NCBI GenBank assembly: GCA_029784825.1
Contig: JAFMAU010000107.1
Location: forward strand, 1 to 5,121
Length of the DNA stretch: 5,121 nt
Direction: 5' to 3'
Origin: Nitrososphaerota archaeon
GTDB lineage: Archaea; Thermoproteota; Nitrososphaeria; Nitrososphaerales; UBA183
Below the pieces are notes generated by a model that was not told the DNA's origin, searched no databases, and worked only from the letters and a program-made list of their open reading frames with translations. Within the stretch, counting starts at the first letter, position 1, and each line of letters opens with the position of its first letter. Position numbers and translations under genes: made by a program. Shown piece after piece: positions 1 through 5,121 of this stretch.

Positions 1-100
1 CCAGGCCGTTGGCGCGCTGAAGATTTGGACTGGCAGAGACGCCCCAGTCGAGACGATGAAGAAGTCGCTGCTCAACTCTCTAGGGGTGCAAAGAGGTTGA
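1..100 (+). CDS. aroE: Shikimate dehydrogenase, C-terminal end (5' truncated by window)
   Basis: This is the last 32 codons of a gene that begins before the window; the reading frame starts at base 2 and ends at TGA 98-100. The visible peptide begins with Gln, followed after seven residues by IWTG and then DAPVETM. This matches the C-terminal AroE pattern QGAxAFxxWTG...P, in which the Gln contacts shikimate in characterised AroE structures. AroE reduces 3-dehydroshikimate to shikimate with NADPH in the cytoplasm. The assignment is strengthened by the following gene, shikimate kinase, which uses its product. The stop overlaps the next start as TTGA (97-100), so the two genes are probably translationally coupled. 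Only the tail is visible, so cofactor-binding and catalytic Lys/Asp residues cannot be checked. Confidence 0.88.
   Translation, partial: QAVGALKIWTGRDAPVETMKKSLLNSLGVQRG
83..88 (+). promoter_or_regulatory. Ribosome-binding site for shikimate kinase
   Basis: GGGGTG lies 8 nt before TTG 97. It contains the GGTG core that can pair with the CACC of the archaeal 16S rRNA 3' end. Together with the TTGA overlap it places the start at 97 and not at the TTG at position 25, which lies inside the aroE coding end. Confidence 0.55.
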
Positions 101-966
101 TCGGCAAAGCTGAAGCGACGGGGGCGGTCAGCATAGTCAACGCTATCGCCTGCGGGATGGGTGCGACTGTTTCCGTGAAACTCCCCACAACTGCGAGACT
201 GGAGCTACGGGAGCAGAGGGGTAGCTGGGATGCCTCCCTCAACGGAAGGAAGTCGGAGTCCGCTCTGGTTGTTCAGACCGTCGGGTGCGCGATAAGAAAG
301 CTTGGAAGGGACCCCGGTCGGTACTCTGGGTCGATCCAGACGACCACCTCTGCGCCCGTCGGCGTCGGACTGAAGACTTCGTCTTCCGCCTCGGTTGCAG
401 TCGCGCTCGCTACTTTCTCCGCCTTTGGGAGGACGACCTACAGGCCACGCGAGATTCTCGACTGCAGCGTGTCCGCCTCTCTGTCAGCGGGAGTCAGCGT
501 GACGGGCGCCCTCGACGACGCTGCTTCGTGCTTGCTGGGGGGAGTGAACTTCGCGGACAATTCTAATGGACGGGTCCTCTCCACCGCCGCCTTGGGGCGC
601 AGGTTGAAGGTAGTCATCAAGGTCCCCGAGGGAAGGAGCAGGAGGGGTCAGGCAGATCTGAAGGAAGTCAGGAAGTTCTCGAAGATGGCCGAGTCGATTT
701 TCAGAATAGGGAGGAAGGGGAGCGTCTGGAAGGCGATGACCCTCAACGGGCTCCTTTACTCGTCAATCTACAGGTACCACTCGTCCGACGCGCTCAGGGC
801 CCTCGAGGTAGGAGCACTGGGTGCCGGCCTTTCAGGGACCGGACCCGCGTTGGCCGCGGTGTTCGACGAGAACGGGAGACCAGATGAGCTTGCCAAGGAG
901 TGGAAAGACAGCGGGGCCAAGGTGATCATGACGGAGACCAGTGACGAAGGAGCAACCCTTGGCTAA
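97..966 (+). CDS. aroK: Shikimate kinase, archaeal GHMP-superfamily type
   Basis: Phosphorylates the 3-hydroxyl of shikimate with ATP to give shikimate 3-phosphate. With the TTG start at 97 the protein is 289 residues, close to the usual 280-290 of archaeal shikimate kinases. Visible motifs: an N-terminal IVNAIACGMGA strand/loop (13-23); the GHMP ATP-binding loop PVGVGLKTSSSAS (87-99); VTGALDDAAS (135-144), a conserved archaeal shikimate-kinase segment; and the third GHMP motif GLSGTGPALAAVF (244-256). It is unrelated to the P-loop shikimate kinases of bacteria, a strong archaeal marker. The frame is open back to a TTG at 25, but that would add 24 residues lying over the aroE end; family N-termini begin just before the GxAxxxGAxxIVNA segment, and the RBS at 83-88 plus the TTGA overlap favour 97. 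The stop TAA (964-966) lies inside the start region of aroA. Confidence 0.93.
   Translation: MIGKAEATGAVSIVNAIACGMGATVSVKLPTTARLELREQRGSWDASLNGRKSESALVVQTVGCAIRKLGRDPGRYSGSIQTTTSAPVGVGLKTSSSASVAVALATFSAFGRTTYRPREILDCSVSASLSAGVSVTGALDDAASCLLGGVNFADNSNGRVLSTAALGRRLKVVIKVPEGRSRRGQADLKEVRKFSKMAESIFRIGRKGSVWKAMTLNGLLYSSIYRYHSSDALRALEVGALGAGLSGTGPALAAVFDENGRPDELAKEWKDSGAKVIMTETSDEGATLG
949..952 (+). promoter_or_regulatory. Ribosome-binding site supporting the aroA TTG start
   Basis: GGAG at 949-952, within GAAGGAG, sits 6 nt before TTG 959. A competing GGAG at 933-936 is only 4 nt before GTG 941, and GGTGATC at 921-927 is 13 nt before it. The better-spaced site favours the 959 start, but both starts have a plausible leader. 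Confidence 0.45.
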
Positions 967-2245
967 CGTTGCGTTGGCCGCAGACGGGGAGCTCAGCGGC
1001 AGAGTCGAGGTCCCGCCGAGCAAGAGCTACACCCACAGGGCCGTCCTGATGGCAAGCCTTTCTTCCGGGGAGAGCCGAGTCGGCAGACCGCTGGCCTCCA
1101 GGGACACCCTCGCCACCTACTCCGCCTGCAGGGCCATGGGCGCGAAACTGGCAGAGTCGGACACCGGCCTGACTGTCGTCGGCTCTGAACCACGGGCTCC
1201 CCAGGACGTGGTCGACGTCGAAAACTCGGGCACGACCCTCAGGTTCATGACCTCTGTCTTCTCTTTGCCAGAGCGCGGCTATACGGTGCTTACAGGAGAC
1301 GCGAGCATCAGGCGGAGGCCGATGCAGGGACTCCTGGACGCGCTGTCCGGGCTGGGGACGAAGGCATGGTCGTCTAACGGTGACGGGTGCGCGCCGATAA
1401 TCGTGGGCGAGGGTGGCATGCCAGGCGGCACCGCTAGGATGCGGGGAGACGTTTCGTCACAGTTCGTCTCATCGATACTCATATCGGCGCCCCTCGCGCG
1501 TGGGGACTCGACGCTCAATGTGATTGACGCCGTCTCCCGTCCTTACATAGAAGCCACGTTGACGCTGTCGAGGCTGCATGGGATTGGAATCGAGCGAGAC
1601 GGGTTCTCCAACTTCTCCATCCCAGGGCGGCAGGTCTACAAGCCCTGCGACTTTTCTGTGCCCGCTGACTTCAGCTCTGCTTCGTTCATTATGGAGGCGG
1701 TTGCGCTGGTGGGAGGGAGGGTGGAGCTTTCGGGCCTTGACGCTTCGCTCCCCCAGGGGGACTCGGCCATAATGGATATGCTGGTCCGCATGGGCGTAAA
1801 GGTGGCCAAGCGTAGCGACTCCGTAGTCGTCCAGGCAGACGGGGAGAGGCTCAGGGGCGGGAGCTTCGACCTCTCCGATACGCCGGACCTCCTCCCGGTC
1901 CTCGCAACGCTCGCCCTGAGGTGCGAAGAGCCACTGGAGATAACAGGGGTCGCCCACGCGAGGTTCAAGGAGACGGACAGGATCAGCGTGGCCGCCGAGG
2001 GACTTCAGAAGATGGGCGCCAGGGTAGAGGAAAGGCACGACGGAATGAAGATAACCAGGGCTGACCAGATTTCACGCACTGTGCTGGACGCCCACGACGA
2101 CCACCGCATGTTCATGGCATTCACCCTGGCTTCGATGCTGGCTCCAGATGACGTCAGAGTCGTCGGCGAGGAGAGCCTCGGGGTCTCCTATCCCGCGTTC
2201 CTTGAAGACATGCAACAGCTGGGGGCAAGGGTGGTCAGAGAATGA
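959..2245 (+). CDS. aroA: 3-phosphoshikimate 1-carboxyvinyltransferase (EPSP synthase)
   Basis: Transfers the enolpyruvyl group of PEP to shikimate 3-phosphate. With TTG 959 the protein is 428 residues, normal for the family; GTG 941 would give 434. The short start has a better-spaced RBS, leaves an 8-nt overlap with the kinase, and puts the substrate residues at Lys22, Ser23 and Arg27, as in E. coli. Motifs in order: PPSKSYTHRA (19-28); NSGTTLR (89-95), ending in the Arg equivalent to E. coli Arg100; RRRP (118-121), with Arg120 at the Arg124 position; SSQF (166-169); ADFSSASF; DTPD with Asp310 at the catalytic Asp313 position; KETDR with Glu338 and Arg341; and DDHR ending in Arg383. The classic active-site set is therefore nearly complete. 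One difference is Val at the position of E. coli Lys411, just before SYPAF, and Phe96 replaces Pro101. The stop overlaps aroC as ATGA. Confidence 0.95.
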   Translation: MANVALAADGELSGRVEVPPSKSYTHRAVLMASLSSGESRVGRPLASRDTLATYSACRAMGAKLAESDTGLTVVGSEPRAPQDVVDVENSGTTLRFMTSVFSLPERGYTVLTGDASIRRRPMQGLLDALSGLGTKAWSSNGDGCAPIIVGEGGMPGGTARMRGDVSSQFVSSILISAPLARGDSTLNVIDAVSRPYIEATLTLSRLHGIGIERDGFSNFSIPGRQVYKPCDFSVPADFSSASFIMEAVALVGGRVELSGLDASLPQGDSAIMDMLVRMGVKVAKRSDSVVVQADGERLRGGSFDLSDTPDLLPVLATLALRCEEPLEITGVAHARFKETDRISVAAEGLQKMGARVEERHDGMKITRADQISRTVLDAHDDHRMFMAFTLASMLAPDDVRVVGEESLGVSYPAFLEDMQQLGARVVRE

Positions 2246-3348
2246 GCGGCAACATCATCGGCGAACGGTTCCTCCTGCTCACCTTCGGAGAAAGCCACGG
2301 GAAGGTCGTGGGGGCTGTCCTGGACGGCTGTCCCGCAGGCCTTGGCCTGGGAGAGGACGACATCCAGTCAGAACTCGACCTCAGGAAGCCCGGCCAGTCG
2401 ATTGTCGCCAGCCAGCGGAAGGAAGAGGACAGGGTTGAGATAATGTCGGGGGTCTTCAACGGCCACACCACGGGCGCACCCATCATGATGCTGATCAGGA
2501 ACGAAGACAAGGACTCCAGGTCCTACGAGGCGATGGTGAACTCCCCCCGCCCAGGGCATGCCGACCTGGTGGCGAAGACGAAGTACGGGGGTTTCAACGA
2601 CTACCGGGGCGGCGGGAGGTTCTCCGGGAGGATAACCGCCTCTTTCGTCATGGGGGGCGCGGTGGCGAAGAAGCTGCTGCGGGAGACCCTTGGGGTTGAG
2701 ATTATCGCCTACTCCCTGGAGATAGGCGGCGTTCGGGCCGAAGGCTTCGACTTCGACACGGCTAGAAAGAACCGCTACACGAACGAAGCCAGGGCCCCCA
2801 CCCCAGAGGCGGCGGAGCAGATGAAAAGGAAGATCATCGAGACCCGGGGGAGGGGCAACAGCCTGGGCGGAATAGTGGAATGCGTGGCCCTGAACGTCCC
2901 CCCTGGCCTCGGCGAGCCCGTCATCGGGTCGTTGGACTCCGACCTCGCCAGGATTGCGATGTCGATCCCAGCGGCCAGGGGGGTGGAGTTCGGGTCGGGA
3001 TTCGCCTCGGCGAGGCGCACCGGGACCGAAAACAACGACCAATACTTCTACGACGGAGCCGAAATCAAGACGAAGACCAACAACGCTGGCGGGATCCTCG
3101 GGGGGCTGTCCAACGGCATGCCCATCGTCTACAGGATTGCATTCAAACCGGCGTCATCTATAGCGTCGAAACAGACTACCGTGGACCTCGCCACCCGGAA
3201 GGAGGTGGAGCTGGTCGTCCCTGGAAGACACGACCCCACGGTCGTGCCCAGGGCGGTCCCGGTGGTCGAAAGCACGACAGCTCTGGTCCTCGCGGACTAC
3301 GCGATAAGGGCGGGAATCATACCCCCGGTACTGGGCAGGAGACCATGA
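2242..3348 (+). CDS. aroC: Chorismate synthase
   Basis: Removes phosphate from EPSP in an anti-1,4 elimination needing reduced FMN, giving chorismate, the branch point for aromatic amino acids. The 368-residue length is normal. Visible signatures: TFGESHG (14-20) with His19; RPGHAD (103-108) with His106, at the E. coli His106 position; DYRGGGRFSGR (120-130), the FMN/substrate segment; GRGNSLGG (203-210); SIPAARGVEFGSGF (241-254); NNAGGILGGLSNG (280-292); and the C-terminal GRHDPTVVPRAVPVVE (328-343). RFSGR is a variant of the RSSAR/RSSGR seen in bacterial enzymes. No domain appears to be missing. The ATG lies in the aroA stop (ATGA 2242-2245), with GGTG at 2230-2233 as a likely RBS 8 nt upstream, and its own stop is fused to the next start as ATGA (3345-3348). 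Confidence 0.97.
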   Translation: MSGNIIGERFLLLTFGESHGKVVGAVLDGCPAGLGLGEDDIQSELDLRKPGQSIVASQRKEEDRVEIMSGVFNGHTTGAPIMMLIRNEDKDSRSYEAMVNSPRPGHADLVAKTKYGGFNDYRGGGRFSGRITASFVMGGAVAKKLLRETLGVEIIAYSLEIGGVRAEGFDFDTARKNRYTNEARAPTPEAAEQMKRKIIETRGRGNSLGGIVECVALNVPPGLGEPVIGSLDSDLARIAMSIPAARGVEFGSGFASARRTGTENNDQYFYDGAEIKTKTNNAGGILGGLSNGMPIVYRIAFKPASSIASKQTTVDLATRKEVELVVPGRHDPTVVPRAVPVVESTTALVLADYAIRAGIIPPVLGRRP

Positions 3349-4745
3349 GCACGGCAAAGGCGGAGCCCGGTATCAGGGAGCTCCGGGCCGACATAGCCGA
3401 GACCACCAAGGAGATTATCCGCCTCGTAGGCCACAGGAACGACTTGGCCCGGCAGGTCGGCCGGCTGAAGACCAGGGCGTCCCTCCCCGCCGAGGACGAC
3501 GCCGTGGAGGACTCCCTACTCAGGGAGGTGGCCGAAGAGTGCGACCGGGCAGGGGTGGAAAGGGGTGCCGGTCTCAAGATATTCGCGCTTCTTCTGGCCG
3601 AGTCCAAGAAGGCCCAGGGGTTCTCGCTCCAAGCCAACGGTCCCACCCCGATGTCCTCCATGGCCAGGGCCGTGGCGCTCCAACGGAGCGGGGTGAAGCT
3701 GATCCGCCTCGACGTAGGCGAGCCTGACTTCAGGCCGCCGAAGGCGGTCCTAGAAGCATGCACCGAGGCACTGGCCGGTTTCAGGACACACTACACTGAA
3801 CCCAGAGGGATCCCGGAGCTCGTTTCGGCTCTCCAGATTTACCTGCGGAGGAAGAGCAACTTCGAAGCGTCGGGGGATGAGCTCGCGGTGACGCCGAGCG
3901 GCAGATTCGCAGTCTACGCCGCCCTTTCGGCCACAGTCTCCGAAGGGGACAGCGCCATAGTGTTCGAGCCGAACTGGCCTGCGTACAACGAGATCATTCG
4001 GCACATCGGCGCCAGGCCGATAGTCATGCACACAAGGCTGGAGGACGGGTGGTCGTTCTCCGCCGAAGCCCTCGCGGAAGCGATTCGCCCGAACACCAAA
4101 GCGATAGTCCTGAGCTATCCCAACAATCCCACTGGGAAGGTGATTACTCCCGAGACCTTCAAGGGGGTGGTCGACTTCGCAGACGACAACGGCCTCACGG
4201 TGATAAGCGACGAGATATACAACGAATATTCGTCCAAGCCCTGTCCCAGCATCCTCCGGACAACGCCGAAGAAGTTTGTCCTGACGTCGTCTTTCTCGAA
4301 GGCCTGGGCGATGACCGGGTTCAGGATCGGCTACGCGGTCTCCAGCAAGGACGTCATGGCCAAGATAACCAGGCTGACCTCCATGGTGATCACCTCGGTC
4401 CCGGAGTTCATCCAACTCGGAGCCATAAAGGCCCTGGACGCCGACGCGGAAGTGAAGGACAACGTGGAAGAGATGAAGAAAAGAATCGACGCCGTCTCCG
4501 AAGAGCTTGACAAAATCGACTCCCTCGAATACTTCAGACCAGACGGCGCGATGTACTTCTTCCCCCGGCTGAGAAAACGGGGTTGGGACGGGAACCGGTT
4601 CGTGAACACCCTCTTGGAAAGAGGAGTCAGCGTTACCCCCGGCCTGGCCTTCGGGGACTACCCGGACTTCTTCCGTGTATCTCTGGGCCAGCCCAGAGAC
4701 ACTCTCCTGGAAGGGGTCAGGCGGATGGGCGACCTCCTGGGTTGA
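3345..4745 (+). CDS. Chorismate mutase (AroQ) fused to PLP-dependent aminotransferase
   Basis: A 466-residue bifunctional protein in one uninterrupted frame. Residues about 8-91 are an all-helical AroQ chorismate mutase (chorismate to prephenate): Arg14, Arg31, Lys42, Asp51, Glu55, Ser87 and Gln91 align at a constant +3 offset with E. coli Arg11, Arg28, Lys39, Asp48, Glu52, Ser84 and Gln88. Val54 replaces Arg51. From about residue 93 comes a class I/II aminotransferase: DVGEPDF (123-129), YPNNPTG (258-264) with Asn261, SDEIY (288-292) with Asp289 and Tyr292, SFSKAWAMTGFRIGY (316-330) with Lys319 as the PLP Schiff-base lysine and Arg327 for the phosphate, and Arg444 in FRVSL, the likely carboxylate-binding Arg. 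The ATG at 3345 overlaps the aroC stop, with GGAG at 3338-3341. The frame stays open upstream to 2880, but that part lies over aroC. By context the transaminase probably acts on prephenate or on (hydroxy)phenylpyruvate; the acceptor cannot be told from sequence alone. Confidence 0.93.
   Translation: MSTAKAEPGIRELRADIAETTKEIIRLVGHRNDLARQVGRLKTRASLPAEDDAVEDSLLREVAEECDRAGVERGAGLKIFALLLAESKKAQGFSLQANGPTPMSSMARAVALQRSGVKLIRLDVGEPDFRPPKAVLEACTEALAGFRTHYTEPRGIPELVSALQIYLRRKSNFEASGDELAVTPSGRFAVYAALSATVSEGDSAIVFEPNWPAYNEIIRHIGARPIVMHTRLEDGWSFSAEALAEAIRPNTKAIVLSYPNNPTGKVITPETFKGVVDFADDNGLTVISDEIYNEYSSKPCPSILRTTPKKFVLTSSFSKAWAMTGFRIGYAVSSKDVMAKITRLTSMVITSVPEFIQLGAIKALDADAEVKDNVEEMKKRIDAVSEELDKIDSLEYFRPDGAMYFFPRLRKRGWDGNRFVNTLLERGVSVTPGLAFGDYPDFFRVSLGQPRDTLLEGVRRMGDLLG
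4680..4699. repeat. Perfect 9-bp inverted repeat near the end of the fusion gene
   Basis: TCTCTGGGC (4680-4688) and GCCCAGAGA (4691-4699) are exact reverse complements separated by CA. In RNA this could form an 8-bp GC-rich hairpin with a 4-nt loop, ending 42 nt before the tyrA start. It lies within codons for the conserved VSLGQPRD stretch, so it may be coincidence. No U-tract follows, so it does not look like an intrinsic terminator. Confidence 0.4.
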
Positions 4746-5121
4746 AGGTCGCAGTGCTTGGCTCCTCCGGGGGCATGGGCTCGTACTTCGCAGACTATTT
4801 TGCGCGCTTGGGCCACAACGTGGCTGGTTCGGATCTGCGTCCGGGAAGGTCCCACACGCGAATCCGTTTCGTGCGCACGAACCTCGAGGCCGTCGAGGGA
4901 GCAGACGTTGTCCTGCTCGCGGTCCCCATGTCCGAGACCCTGAATGTCGCCCGCGGGGTAGCTCAGGCGCTGAAGTCCGGATGCACCCTGGTAGAAATCA
5001 CGTCGGTCAAGGGAAGCAGGCTGTCAGTACTCAGGAAGCTGGCCACAGCGCACGGGGCCTCCCTGCTCTCGGTCCACCCGATGTTCGGTCCGTCGTCGAG
5101 ATCGAAGGCGCCGAAGATTCT
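4742..5121 (+). CDS. tyrA: Prephenate/arogenate dehydrogenase, N-terminal part (3' truncated by window)
   Basis: The first 126 codons of a TyrA-family NAD(P)-dependent dehydrogenase, which oxidatively decarboxylates prephenate to 4-hydroxyphenylpyruvate or arogenate to tyrosine. The start is TTG 4742, in a TTGA overlap with the preceding stop. Starting there gives MKVAVLG, an intact first Rossmann strand; the next in-frame candidate (GTG 4754) would cut the strand. Motifs: dinucleotide-binding loop GSSGGMG (7-13); Asp31 at the end of the second strand (GSD), which usually favours NAD, although Arg33 and Arg36 nearby leave NADP possible; DVVLLAVPM (55-63); EITSVK (85-90); and SVHPMFGPSS (110-119), where His112 matches the catalytic His of TyrA enzymes (E. 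coli His197). GSSGGMG resembles the GxxGxMG form common in archaeal TyrA. No clear Shine-Dalgarno precedes the start, so translation probably depends on coupling to the fusion gene. The C-terminal substrate domain is outside the window. Confidence 0.9.
   Translation, partial: MKVAVLGSSGGMGSYFADYFARLGHNVAGSDLRPGRSHTRIRFVRTNLEAVEGADVVLLAVPMSETLNVARGVAQALKSGCTLVEITSVKGSRLSVLRKLATAHGASLLSVHPMFGPSSRSKAPKI

Noticed and set aside
1469..2038. A 189-codon open frame on the - strand opposite aroA
   Set aside because: Lies wholly inside a well-supported aroA with intact motifs; the translation is rich in Arg, Pro and His with no recognisable domain, as expected for antisense frames in high-GC DNA.
3003..3017. 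GC-rich inverted repeat CGCCTCG/CGAGGCG inside aroC
   Set aside because: Only 7 bp with a single-base centre, inside codons for a conserved segment; readily expected by chance at this GC content.
2368..3042. A 224-codon open frame on the - strand opposite aroC
   Set aside because: Antisense to conserved chorismate synthase motifs; low-complexity Gly/Pro/Arg-rich composition and no family resemblance. A high-GC shadow.
2880..3344. An N-terminal extension of 155 residues on the chorismate mutase-aminotransferase
   Set aside because: It overlaps aroC out of frame and is Arg/Pro/Gly-rich without a domain; the ATGA at 3345-3348 and the GGAG before it give a normal start at the AroQ domain.
3750..4415. 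A 221-codon open frame on the - strand opposite the aminotransferase domain
   Set aside because: Covers the PLP-binding region of the real gene and shows no domain of its own.
1..5121. Search for promoters, terminators, tRNAs, CRISPR repeats, insertion sequences or a hidden accessory system
   Set aside because: Every base belongs to one of six overlapping biosynthetic genes; I saw no direct-repeat array, transposase, tRNA-like fold, U-rich terminator or TATA/BRE-like promoter with room to act.

Overview
The window is a single, gap-free operon on the + strand for the second half of the shikimate pathway and the branch towards tyrosine and phenylalanine. Six genes follow one another: the 3' end of aroE (shikimate dehydrogenase), an archaeal GHMP-type shikimate kinase, aroA (EPSP synthase), aroC (chorismate synthase), a fused chorismate mutase-aminotransferase, and the 5' part of tyrA (prephenate/arogenate dehydrogenase). 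Gene order matches reaction order: dehydroshikimate to shikimate, shikimate 3-phosphate, EPSP, chorismate, prephenate, then a transaminated product, then the TyrA oxidation.

The organism is most likely an archaeon. The shikimate kinase is the GHMP-superfamily enzyme typical of archaea, not the P-loop AroK of bacteria. Arginine is often encoded by AGG, and Shine-Dalgarno-like GGTG/GGAG stretches precede several starts. GC content looks high (about 60%, judged by eye). The clustered aro genes would fit Thermoproteota/Nitrososphaeria-like or Thermoplasmata-like genomes, but sequence reading alone does not fix the lineage.

There is no intergenic DNA. Four of the five junctions are 4-nt stop/start overlaps: TTGA at 97-100, ATGA at 2242-2245, ATGA at 3345-3348 and TTGA at 4742-4745. 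The fifth, shikimate kinase/aroA, overlaps by 8 or 26 nt depending on the aroA start. This implies one polycistronic mRNA with translational coupling. The promoter should lie upstream of the window and the terminator downstream; neither is visible here. Two starts (shikimate kinase, tyrA) are clearly TTG and the aroA start is TTG or GTG, so simple ATG-based or longest-frame calling would misplace several of them.

The most notable object is the 466-residue fusion at 3345-4745. An AroQ-type chorismate mutase (residues about 8-91) runs almost without linker into a PLP-dependent fold-type I aminotransferase (about 93-466). It is followed directly by a dehydrogenase, which suggests handling of prephenate by transamination (possibly via arogenate). 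The mutase domain keeps most AroQ active-site positions but has Val54 where E. coli has Arg51. I see no mobile element, CRISPR array, RNA gene or defence system; apart from the fusion this is core metabolism.
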